Shown piece after piece: positions 10,869 to 20,989 of a DNA stretch of 64,000 nucleotides. A program made the translations under genes and the position numbers. The stretch's first letter is position 1, and every line of letters begins with the position of its first letter. This DNA is from Armigeres subalbatus (Eukaryota > Arthropoda > Insecta > Diptera > Culicidae). The notes under the pieces are model-generated. The model was not told where the DNA came from. It made no database searches and saw only the letters and a list, made by a program, of their open reading frames with translations. The stretch spans positions 175,720,994-175,784,993 of the forward strand of contig NC_085141.1 in NCBI RefSeq assembly GCF_024139115.2, written 5' to 3'.

Positions 10869-11906
10869 GGGTATCTGTTCCTATATCAATAACAATAAGC
10901 CAATGCGCATATGAAATGCATTTATTCCTCACCCAATAATCAAGTAACATGAGAATAATTATGCTCGGCTAACGTCATTTTTAATTGATAACAATTTGGT
11001 AACTTCAAAAATGAAATTGATATCACATTATAGAAGTAATTAGCTAAAAAACATCATCACTGCCATGCACCTATTTCAATAACATTCAAAAACAGTTAAT
11101 CCTATGCCTGTACCCATATCAATAATACTGTTTCCAACATAAAATACGCACACTATTACTTGTGTGTATACGTAACGATATGATTGCAGTGATGCCGAAT
11201 TCTTCAATGTTTTGGATTTGAGTTGAAATATAATTACAAAATTCCAGATTTGGTTGTAGTTTTCCAACTTATCAGTTTATTTTTATGTTTGTCATAGCTT
11301 ATCTCTTCGATATACCTTGTTTTACAAACATAAGAGTTGAATTTCACAATGAAAGTTCATTCAAGCAGTTTTGAAATAAAAATCTAGGTCGGCAACCCTT
11401 GCAGATGCTGCAGGCCATGTAAATAGTTTGGAATACGGACAAGAATAATTTAGACGTTGTTCGAAATAAACCTATATAAAACTATAGGAAATCGCGTTAG
11501 TTTTCAAATATGATTATATTTATAGTGAAAATGTGATGTGCTCTATGTGTTGTGAAATGTATTTTGAAAGGATACATTTGTTTTAGCTTGAAATTGAGTG
11601 GAAAACAACGGCGTGAAATGAGATGAATCTGCTAGTAGCAATCGAGCAGTGCATCAAATCAACAGTTCAGAGGTAGGAAAATGAAAATAAATGTGTTGCA
11701 TAATTTTGTTTTTAATAATTTGAGCCTTGTGAACTAAAACATTACTCAAACAGAATTTTAAATAATATTCCAAACATTGGAGAAGGTGGTCTATTCATTA
11801 TTGTGTACATACGTTGTGAGAAATTGTAATCAAATTGATTTTTTATTTGGTTTATCGACGGTTGAGATTAATATACGGGCTGTTATTAATATAGGAACAG
11901 ATACCC
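10869..11906. mobile_element. 1.04-kb TA-flanked inverted-repeat element
   Basis: The left end gggtatctgttcctatat and the complementary right end (atataggaacagataccc) form terminal repeats of about 27 bp. TA lies at 10867-10868 and 11907-11908. Internal sequence near 11106-11130 partly repeats the terminal motif. There is no transposase. It is nested in the 3.7-kb insertion. Confidence 0.85.
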
Positions 11907-11989
11907 TATGTTTTATTGCCAACTGGCGTTAAACGTAACGGGAATTTAACCAACTCATCAAAATTCATTTGAAACTTTCTATATTTTAG

Positions 11990-12183
11990 AGCATTCATTC
12001 GTACTGGACGCGATTAAATCGTACGGAATGGAAAAGAGCAAAACATGGCCATGTAACAAAAAGCTCTTCACGTACCTGCGCAGGATTTTTGTTGGTTCGA
12101 TGCTGGCGGGAACGATGAAGCTTCGATGTCTTATTAAAAAGACAGGAACACCGTCTTCCACCAGTAGTGGTCGTACAGACTGA
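11990..12183 (+). CDS. Exon-like open frame, unrecognised (possible terminal exon)
   Basis: A good 3' splice acceptor (ttctatattttag, ending 11989) precedes an open frame. From 11992 it encodes 63 residues to a TGA at 12181-12183, including SYGMEKSKTWPCNKK and a basic C-terminal part with LIKKTG and a Ser/Thr-rich tail. I recognise no domain. It could be the last exon of a host gene, or coding sequence belonging to the 3.7-kb insertion that surrounds it. No upstream partner exon was convincingly identified. Overlapping minus-strand frames of similar length exist, so the call is weak. Confidence 0.3.
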
Positions 12184-12215
12184 ACACTTAACACCTAGAC
12201 AACGGACAAGACATA

Positions 12216-12846
12216 CCGTGCGGGAACGAAATCCGTACAGCACCGAAATCCGTCCACCTCATGAGATATCATTAAATTAAAGGGGGTTAAAGGTAATTAA
12301 TATAGAAATAATTAATCTTATCCTGTTCAGATACTTGGCAGTAAGCTTTTAGGGCATAGAAATGGAAAGAAGGCTTTGAAATTAAAACAACAAAAATCAA
12401 AAACAAATCTCCACCCACCAAACGCGCAGTTTGTGCCGCCATTTTGTTTTCGGGTAGAGTATAATTGCACCAAAAGTGACTGTGTTTTAATTGCTTATTG
12501 CGAATCATTACATAAGATAAGCGGAATACAAATCGAAGGGATCGCTTAACGAGGTGCGCATCGAACTATTTACAGTCGTAGTTTAGTCAATCAGACTGTT
12601 CCAATTTAAATATTTAGTTAAAAAATAGCTGTACGGATTTTGATCCTTTGATTCGAAATCCGTCCACGGTGGATTATTTTATAATGTTTTTCGTAGTTTT
12701 AATGAGTAAATGTGAAACACTTCAAAAGTAGAAGCTTTTATGCTCCTGTGTCAATGACAAACGTTTTATTTACATTCGATTCCTATTTTCTAATGACTTT
12801 TTCATATACTAAGGTGCTTACGTGTACGGATTTCGATGCCGCACGG
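12216..12846. mobile_element. 631-bp TA-flanked element with CCGTGCGG ends (copy 1)
   Basis: The left end ccgtgcgggaacgaaatccg and the right end (complement, ccgtgcggcatcgaaatccg) form about 26-bp terminal inverted repeats. TA flanks at 12214-12215 and 12847-12848. The motif cgaaatccgt occurs several more times inside, near both ends. It is non-coding. A second, truncated and invaded copy lies at 15.96-16.95 kb. Confidence 0.9.
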
Positions 12847-12899
12847 TATAACACCCAGTGGACCGGTGGAGAATTCTTCGATCACGAAAAGTTTCCTCC

Positions 12900-12982
12900 T
12901 TACCGGGCGGGAATCGAACCCACACTCCATTGCACATGCGTCTAGATGATTGACGTCGCTAACCGCACGGCCACGAAGCCCA
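12900..12982 (-). repeat. tRNA-like SINE head fragment
   Basis: On the minus strand the sequence contains an A-box-like ccgtgcggttagcgacg and a clear B box, gggttcgattccc. The arms do not fold into a full cloverleaf that I can verify. It therefore reads as a tRNA-derived SINE head or pseudogene, not a functional tRNA. Confidence 0.5.
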
Positions 12983-13660
12983 CAATATGTCTTGACGATA
13001 GCAACGAAGATGGCGGTAACACGATGGCGGTCACCGGTGTGTCCGTGCTGCGATTTGGCGCGCAGCGATGGAAGTGACCCGTGTGCGATATGGCCGATCT
13101 AAAGGTGCGGAGTGAGTGGCGGCTGGAACGGAAGCTTCCGATTTCGATCGGAGAAAGTGTTGTGGCAGTTGGCCTGGATTTCCCCAGGACGATCGGCTCC
13201 GCCAAATAGAGCACGTACCCAAGCGACCCGGCTTCGCGTACCTTTCCGGTTCACCGAGCGGGAGTGGTGTGTCCTCTATCCTTTGGTTAGGATCGAGGTT
13301 CGTGGCGTGCAATTTTCGACACGCAAAAGACGAACCTACACTCTCTAAAACACTGGTCCGAAAATGTAACGGAATGGACCTTTCCGTCGGCAATTAACGA
13401 CCGACGTGGAAAATTCGCTACGATGAACTAGCGACCTCACTCACCTCCGTTTGGCTACCTGCTTGAGGCGGGCCTTCGCTGGGCACACGAGTCGGACGGT
13501 CCTCGGACGGTCAACGGACGAAGTCGTGGTGGAATACCACGAACGGAATCTCGATGAGATGATGAATGCCGCCGATTAGCGACAGAAAATCCAGCCGTAC
13601 GAAAAAAGCGCAGGGCGCTGCGTGTGCAACACGAAATCACATTATTTTTAGAACTGCTCA
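12983..13660. other. GC-rich block, unassigned
   Basis: This block is markedly richer in GC than its surroundings. Several overlapping frames stay open on both strands, which GC-rich sequence favours. A minus-strand gag|gtgagt donor-like site lies near 13437-13446 and a small hairpin (cgtcgg/ccgacg) near 13387-13410. It may be leader or gag-like sequence of the surrounding insertion, or host sequence. I cannot decide. Confidence 0.35.
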
Positions 13661-14316
13661 ACTTAATTAAATTTAATTATCTTTTTTCGTATTAATTCAC
13701 TTTAATAAAATTATCTGAGCAGAAAACGCAATCGATTGGACTTCGGCCCACTAAACTAGGAAGAAAAACACAGAACATTGAACACCACGTATTTTTTTTG
13801 AAACACACTCACTAATTTTACCTTCAAATTAAACTAAAATTACTCAAGCAAAATCTTAAACTTTCAAGAACTGAACGTAAGTATTTTATTCGCGCACTTC
13901 TGCTCTCCAGCCGATTCGTAGACGAAATGAGCGAGTCTGAGCCGTACTTGCGCCAAGAAATTTTAAATCTTTTGAAATCATTTTACTATTCAACTATTCA
14001 AATCTGAGCCATCATTCAATTTGATTGTAAAGCATATTCAAATAAAATTGCGCCAACCGATTGGCATGGCGATCGGAGGCATGGCGCCTGTTTGCTGCCT
14101 ATTTGCAGCTCACATGCGTGCCATAATGTGTCGAGCTTTTATAACAAATACTATAAACTTGAAATTGATTCAGGAACAAACAGATTTTATGAACGCAAAC
14201 GAAACACGACACACGATCATAAATTAAAACAAAATTCAAAATTTATTTTTATTTCATCGGTTCTAATCGAATATTTTTTATTTAAATTTATATCGAAATA
14301 AACGTAAAACGTTACA
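13661..14316. other. AT-rich right part of the 3.7-kb insertion
   Basis: No protein of recognised family. A perfect-looking donor, aac|gtaagt, lies at 13877-13883 on the plus strand but follows non-coding sequence. The segment ends with the gttaca terminus of the insertion. Confidence 0.4.
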
Positions 14317-14320
14317 ACCT

Positions 14321-15831
14321 GAGAGCACGCGTCATGCGACTTCCGGCTCCGAATCTTAGAGAAATCCAGGAGGAGATCGGCCGGCTGAAAAAAATAAAGC
14401 CCTGGAGTTGACCAACTACCAGGAGAGCTGTTTGAACACGGTGGTGAGGCACTGGTTAGAGTGCTGCACTGGGTAATTACCAATGTTTGGGAGGATGAGG
14501 TTCTGCCATCTACAAAAAGGGCGATTAGCTGGATTGTAGCAACTACCGCGCAATCACATTGCTAAACGCCGCCAACAGGGTACTCTCCCAAATGTTATGC
14601 CGCCGACTAACGCCAATTGCAAGAGAGTTCGTGGGGCAGTACCAGGCGGGATTTATGGATGAACGCTATACCACAGATCAGGTGTTCGCCGTACGTCAAG
14701 TATTGCAAAAATGCCGCGAATACAACGTGCCCACACATAATCTGTTTATTGACTTCAAAGCCGCATATGATACAATCGATCCGGACCAGCTATGGCAGCT
14801 AATGCATGAACACGGATTTCCAGATAAACTGACAAGGTTGATCAAGGCGACGATGGATTGGGTGATGTGCGTAGTTCGAGTTTCAGAGGCATTCTCGAGT
14901 CCGTTCGAAACGCGCAAAGGGTTACGGCATGGTTGTGACGGTCTTTCGTGTCTGCTAGTCAACATCGCTCTGGAGGGAGTAATACGAAGTGCAGGGATTG
15001 ACACGAGTGGTACGATTTTCACAAAGTCCGACCAGTTATTCGGTTTCGCCGACGACATTGATATTATGGCACGTAACTTTGAGAGGATGGAGGAAGCTTA
15101 CATCAGACTTAAAAGCGAAGCCAAACGGATTGGACTAGTCATCAACACGTCGAAGATGAAGTACATTATAGGAAGTTTGTTTTGGTGGTGACGAAATTGA
15201 GATGGTTGAAGAATTTGTGTACTTGGGCTCACTGGTGACCTCCGATAACAATACCAGCAGAGAAATTTGAAGACGTATCATGGCAGGAAATCGTACGTAC
15301 TTTGGACTCCGCAAAACGCTCCGATCGAATAGAGTTCGCCGACGTACCAAACTGACTATCTACAAAACACTTATTAGACCGGTAGTTCTCTACGGACATG
15401 AGACCTGAACGATGCTCGTGAAGGACCAACGCGCACTTGTAGTTTTCGAAAGGAATGTGCTGCGTGCCATCCACGGTGGGGTGCAGATGGCGGACGGTAC
15501 GTGGAGGAGGCGAATGAACCACGAGTTGCATCAGCTGTTGGGAGAACCATCCATCGTTCACACCGCGAAAATCGGAAAACTGCGGTAGGCCGAACACGTA
15601 GCCAGAATGTCGGACTTTAATCTGGTGAAAATGTTTCTCGACAATGATCCGACGGGAGCAAGAAGGCGAGGTGCACAGCTAGTAAGGTGGATCGATCAGG
15701 TGGATGACGATTTGCGGACCCTCCGCAGACTTCGTGGTGGGCGACGTGCAGCCATGGACCGAGCTGAATGGAGAAGACTTTTATGTGCCGCACAGGCCAC
15801 TCCGACCTTAGTCTGGTAATAAATAAATAAA
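14321..15831 (+). pseudogene. RTE copy A: broken reverse transcriptase
   Basis: This is the continuation of RTE copy A. It encodes the reverse transcriptase fingers/palm (LFIDFKAAYDTID, then RKGLRHGCDGLSCLL, then the FADDID catalytic motif) and the conserved C-terminal tail (LYGHET, RWIDQVDDDLRTLRRL). Damage includes a ~31-bp deletion before IYKKG (14512), a ~40-bp deletion at about 15175, frameshifts and stops. RTE proteins nick DNA and reverse-transcribe their own mRNA at the target. The element ends in an AATA-type microsatellite tail (15818-15831), typical of RTE, then tacaag (TSD). Confidence 0.9.
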
Positions 15832-16008
15832 TACAAGTTCGATAAACTTTTATCATGGCTTGTAATGATTCCAAACAGTTTTGCCTCTCTTTTATCGTTA
15901 TTCGTTATCTATTGAGAACGATTTCTGCAAATTCTGCTGTTTCCAGAATTTAGTGGTACCGTGGGACCGAAATCCGTACAGCACCGAAATCCGTGCACCT
16001 CAAGAGAT

Positions 16009-16300
16009 CTTCTTCTTCTTCTTCTTCTTCTTATTGGCATTACATCCCCACACAGGGACAGAGCCGTCTCACAGCTTACTTGAGCACTTCCACAGTTATT
16101 ACCTGCAGGTTTCTAAGCCAAGTTACCATTTTTGCATTCGTATATCATGAGGCTACATGATGATACTTTTATGCCCAGGGAAGTAGAGACAATTTCCAAT
16201 CCGAAAATTACCTAGACCGGCACCAGGAATCGAACCCAGCCACCCTCAGCATGGTCTTGCTTTGTAGCCGCGCGTCTTACCGCACGGCTAAGGAGGGCCC
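16009..16300 (-). mobile_element. Feilai-like tRNA-derived SINE
   Basis: Read on the minus strand, it starts ggccctccttagccgtgcgg, has a B box (gggttcgattcc) and the Feilai body, then ends in aataagaagaag repeats. A 28-bp stretch starting gcaccgaaatccgt occurs on both sides (15981-16008 and 16301-16328) with two mismatches, so it is a long TSD. SINEs of this type are Pol III-transcribed and mobilised by LINE proteins. Confidence 0.92.
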
Positions 16301-16473
16301 GCACCGAAATCCGTCTACCTCAAGAGATATCAATGAATTAAAGGGGATTTGAAGTAATTATTTACAAATAATTTATCTTATCCTATGCATAAGTTTGACA
16401 GTAAGCTTTTAAGCTATTGAGATGGAAAGTTGGTTTTGAAATTGAAACAACATAAATAGAAAATCATCTATTT

Positions 16474-16676
16474 TGAGTAACACGGCTACGCAGTCTAATG
16501 TAATTGAAACGAGTTTTATTAATCGTCTGACGTTTCGACACGGGATTAGTGTCTTCTTCATGGAAAGAGATATTTGTTCGAACACATTTCTCTTTCTCTG
16601 AAGAAAACACTAATCCTTTGTCGAAACATCGGATGATAAATAAAACTCGATTCAATTAGATGAGCCGTGTTACTCA
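16474..16676. mobile_element. 203-bp hairpin MITE
   Basis: The left arm begins tgagtaacacggct and runs through taattgaaacgagttttatt. The right arm is the imperfect complement, ending agccgtgttactca. Arms are about 85 bp. It is nested in copy 2 of the CCGTGCGG element, whose copy 1 lacks it. Non-coding. Confidence 0.85.
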
Positions 16677-16950
16677 TAATTTATGATTGAACGTTACAGT
16701 CGACTCTACCACCAGTCAAATAAATTGAAAACAGCAAACGTGTAGTTTCTGGCTCCAATTTCTAGCGCATAGAACATGATTGCATTGAAAGAAAGTGTGT
16801 TAGTAAGTACAGTTGAAAGGCATCGCTTAAGGTACGCATTTAACGATTTACAGTGGTAGTTTAGTCAAGCGGTGTGCTTCAATTTAAATTTCTAGTTAGG
16901 AAATAGCTGTACGGATTTTGATCTTTTGATTCAAAATCCGTTCACTCCTT

Positions 16951-19638
16951 CCAGGGTTATGTCATTTTTAAGGAAATGTCTATTCGTGAAAAAATCATTT
17001 TTGCAGAAATTTTTCGAATTCTAAAAAATTCTAATTGCCGAATTTGGACAATTTGATTATAGTTAATCTTTCTATTGACTGGCGTGCTGATGTCCCTAAT
17101 AGCTAATCCGACTCAGAAGAAGGGTGGGGACATTGCATATCTCCTGGTGCATTATTTTGAATATCAAGATCTGAACTTAAAGACAGTTTGAAGTGTCATA
17201 AGTATCTGGTAATACTGTAAAGTGTCCATAATGGTGCGCTGCATCATAGATATTGTAATAAATCTGCCATATCTCTGGAATGGTCCAGGGATGTATCAAT
17301 ATGCATTACCAATTCAATTCAATTCAGATTCAATTCGATTTTATCACAGCATGTTGTAGTGTCGGTTTTATTCTTTAGAACATCGGGATCACAATTCAAA
17401 AATAGTTGGTTGTTCGAGATCACCAGACCTGTTCAATATTTTCCAGTATACAAAATTAAATTCTAAAACAAAACTTGCGGAGGAAAGCTCCGATCTATTT
17501 CCTAAAACCGAGTTTTGACAGCTGATATTATTCTTGGGTCATATATGATCCATCCGTTTTGAACCGGCCAAACTCTTACACGACAAAGGACGCGTTTAAA
17601 ATACCGAATCAGAAAACCGAATCAGAAAAATAATAAAACCGTAATAAAAAAAATAAAACCGAATCAGAAAAAGGTAAATTTTGCTTTCATAGAAGCTATA
17701 AACTCATTGGGACAAATTGATTCAAAAGAAACACAGAGAAATTGCTGTAAGCACCTAATTATCTTCGAAAAAAAACTTTAAATCTTTCTAATTTCATTTT
17801 TTTTGTTCTTTAGTCATGCTATTGAGGCAGAAAGCAATTTTCAATATTATTTTGCATCAAATTACCATACGCAAGTCATTTCTTATTTTGATTATATCTG
17901 TCCAACGTTTATAAATATTTAGCACCGCATGTATGGTATATGTATCTAAAACAGGATTAAATTCAGACTACGTTGTTCACTTGTTACTTGAAAAATGTCA
18001 ATCCTTTACCACTACTCACCCACACCCCAAAGAAATAACGTAAATGAGCGAAAACAAATTTACGCGTTGATGATGATAGAACGCTTCCAACGAAGTATAG
18101 CTTAAGCAATATTTTCCCGGAACCCCTTTCGCCCATTTTGTAATGAAATTTCTGTTTCGGCTATGCCGGTTTATTTTGCCCAGAGTCCTGCGAGTGATGT
18201 AGTGGCCAATACAGGCACTGTTTCGCACCAGACTTCATAAGTGTAATAAACTACCGCCTAGACCACAACCCATTCAATATTTATTGCCCCTGACAGCCAT
18301 TTGTCGCTCGTCATCTTTGATAAACATTCATCACCCCCATTCAGCTTCATTTTCACCTTCCTCCGCTCGTTCAGCGCGCTAAGCAAACACCATCGCATCG
18401 GGGTGACGATACCGTAAATCATTTCGAGACATGATCGGTTGCGTTGCGTTTGGGCGATGCACGCGGGTCGGCCGGCCGGCAACATGACTGCTAAATATTA
18501 ATCAATTTTTCTTTGGCTCGGAGCCATTCGCCACTAAGCCGGTTGCAGTTGCAGCCGCACGACAGCTTGGCATGAATCCCCAATGATTTGTATGCTAATT
18601 TCAATTTGGTGCTGCTGCGGAAAGTGTCAGTTACCGTGCAAGAAATTACGATTCATCGACCGTTGCTGATTAAACATCCAACTGTTGCAAAAACAAATTG
18701 CAATTGTAATGAGCTGTCGTTTGAAATTAAATTTGCACCGGAAAGGCACGTGCGAGTGGAGAACACAGAAAGAGGATGACCAACGTGATGAAAGTTCTCG
18801 GCATTTAACCCTGTTATGGATACCGTTGGATAAAAAACGAAAATCTGTTAGAATCAGTCAAATATGTCAGTAAAACCTTGTAAAATATATTCTCATTTAA
18901 CTTAAATATTGTTTGATCACCAGTACGATTGGGATTCCTCATCTTATTTAAAATAATTTAATCCTACAACACTGAAGCTTAGATTTCGCAACATTTCGTT
19001 TCAAATCAGCATATTCGGTCTCGCTAAAATGTTCATCAATAGGCCAACAGATAATACAATCATTATACAGCATAACCGGATAAGCAGTTTGGAGCAAGGC
19101 ACTGTTAAGGATAAACATTATTTCCAATTTAGTATCCTGTAGGTTTAATTACACTTTGTTTGAATTCGTAACTAAGAGCATTGGTGTCCACAATGATGAG
19201 GAAGCTGAATACTGCGAGGAAAGGGCTTTATATATTGCAATAAAACTGCAAGCACGTTGCCAAGTGCTCTTCCCAAGCAAAGCAGCAACAACGAAAGACA
19301 CACAAACTATTTCTCTCCTGTGGTTATTTGTTCTGGCGAATGCGAACGCAATCTTCTACCTTCACTCTATTGCTTCGGATTCTCCATGTCCTTCGGACAC
19401 GGACGATCCATTTGACGTAAGCTGGCCGCTCGACGCTACTTGTTGACAGTGAGCGAAGACAAACCAAGGAAGAACGCGGTAATTAGTATTCAATGTTATG
19501 TGACTAATTTTAAATAAAGTGACTAGATGCACTCGTTCAGTTCGTTCGGTTGTCAGCTTGTTGGTGCACTTCGATTTATTTCTTAACAGTCATCGAATTG
19601 GACATAAAAATAAACCTGCAGGATATGGGTGGTTTCAA
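16951..19638. other. Unassigned, largely AT-rich
   Basis: I see no recognised gene. A short tandem of ccgaatcagaaaa lies at about 17602-17670, and a caatt microsatellite near 17310-17340. The 18250-18620 stretch has more GC, is compositionally unlike the transposons, and could be host regulatory DNA. Open frames at 18258-18485, 18588-18873 and 19156-19446 show no domains. Confidence 0.4.
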
Positions 19639-19920
19639 ATGGAATGCAATAAAATTCTATTGATTTTGATTTATCTTCATTATTGTGCGGTTCAATATGA
19701 AATCGTATCTATAATTCCTTTGGACGAATACCTTAGAGATAGGTTCAAGAAAGCAGAATCAATAAAAAGTATTGTGTGCATTGGAAACGATCAAAGCATT
19801 ATTGAGATTTGGTTTAAAGCACAGATCATGATTAAATTGGATATTGGGAAGCCATTGCAAACGACATTTAGAATTTCAGTGAACGACATTGCTCACAAGT
19901 TTCGTAACCCCAAAAAATGA
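19639..19920 (+). pseudogene. Possible decayed secreted or membrane protein gene, unrecognised
   Basis: From the ATG at 19639 the frame opens with a hydrophobic stretch resembling a signal peptide (ILLILIYLHYCAVQ at about residues 6-19). It continues for 93 codons to a TGA at 19918-19920. In the next frame, codon-like sequence goes on (TLSDILYDNEIVDIYP at 19921-19968), and further fragments continue toward 20580, which suggests an old gene broken by frameshifts. I do not recognise the family. The RTE insertion at 20612 lies just downstream. Confidence 0.3.
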
Positions 19921-20628
19921 CCTTATCGGACATCTTATATGACAACGAAATAGTGGATATTTACCCATGATAAAGATCGACCAAGTGAAGAAAATTATAC
20001 GTGAGCTAATCGTCGGAGGTTTAGATTACGCCAGTTCATGTAGGACCTGGTCTTCAACTACGTTGTTTTAATTCTCTTTGTTAGTTTGATCATAGAAAAT
20101 GGTGTTTGGAAGTGTGGAGTGGAAATGGACCGCTTTCAAGTAATCGAGAGTACTTTGGAATACTTCAAATAAAAAATCGATTGCATATGGTGTAGTAGTG
20201 GAATCAAAATTCTTTACGACCTTTGATGTCGGAAAGAAAAACCAGACTAAACTGTTTGCATTGACTGACTATAGAATTGGAGTTAGAACGGGACACATTG
20301 TCCGATCACTGTAGTAGGAGTGGGTCAGAAAACCATTAGGTGGAAACCAGAGGAAGCCCCGAATACCAACACCTCAGACCGATACCCCCGAGATCCACAC
20401 GGATGTTGTTAATTGATGCGCGTTCCACATTAATCCAGAAGTGTTTCAGGAGATCGCTATAGAGCGCAGCAATTACACTGACAGAATTAATTTAGAGGAG
20501 GCCGTAGAAACAGCAATAAAAAAGGCTACAGTATCTGCCGAAACGACACTACACTGTTTAAGTATGTAGTCTCTCCGACACTGTTAAATTACTGCGCGTA
20601 ACTCGTAGCTCTTGGGGGGCGTATGGGA

Positions 20629-20750
20629 GCAGCAGGGACTATGTCCAAGAGCTTGACGATCCCTCCCCAGGCCATCTGCGAGTTGTGGCGCCTGCCTAGG
20701 ATGTGGTGGGGTTTGACAGTGGGCCCTGTTAAACCTCTATAAAAGCTGCG
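20629..20750 (+). promoter_or_regulatory. RTE 5' leader: R1-like module and TATA-like box
   Basis: Positions 20629-20684 closely match the 5' end of the R1-clade element (47271-47326 on the opposite strand): gcagcagggact, gcttgacga, ccctcccca and ctgcgagtt in the same order. Downstream a ctctataaaag box lies at 20735-20745 and is conserved in the fragment at 2706-2718. A promoter role is inferred from position and conservation only. Confidence 0.5.
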
Positions 20751-20989
20751 CCATGAATTCGCAAGTAGGCTCCGCCCTAAGCGACCGTGTGCCACTTAAA
20801 GCGCACTAGCCCAAGTCCTGGTGTTGGGTGGGACGCTAAACAGCCCTGACACGACGGCCCTCCAACGAGACAGGAGGTTTGCGCAGGCCCAATAAGCCGC
20901 CTTTAAAAACAACTATTACGAACGACATAGAAGATAATACGACTCGATACAATCGGCAACGACCTAGGCGACGAATAAAGGATCACGAT

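Larger units (their letters stand above)
10596..14316. mobile_element. 3.7-kb insertion with TGTAAC...GTTACA ends and 4-bp TSD
   Basis: This DNA interrupts RTE copy A. It begins tgtaaccgtt and ends aaaacgttaca. The word acct flanks it on both sides (10592-10595, 14317-14320), and removing it restores the RTE sequence. TG...CA ends with a 4-bp TSD suit a Ty3/Gypsy-type LTR element or a Ginger-type DNA transposon. I find no matching pair of LTRs and only about 9-10 bp of inverted repeat, so the class stays open. It carries two further TA-flanked elements, a tRNA-like fragment, a GC-rich block and one exon-like frame. Confidence 0.7.
15959..16950. mobile_element. CCGTGCGG element, copy 2 (truncated and invaded)
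   Basis: Sequence parallel to 12216-12670 begins at 15959 (ccgtgggaccgaaatccgta). It resumes after the SINE at 16301 and again after the hairpin at about 16680, ending near 16946 (gattcaaaatccgttcac). The right ~170 bp and right terminal repeat seen in copy 1 are missing. Two insertions occurred within it: a SINE and a hairpin MITE. Confidence 0.8.

Noticed and set aside
11580..11680. Possible small exon ending at cagag|gtagga
   Set aside because: It lies inside the TA-flanked element and its phases do not give a convincing join to the frame at 11990.
13112..13397. Overlapping open frames on both strands in the GC-rich block
   Set aside because: GC-rich DNA has few stops by chance; no domain, start context or splice pairing supports a gene.
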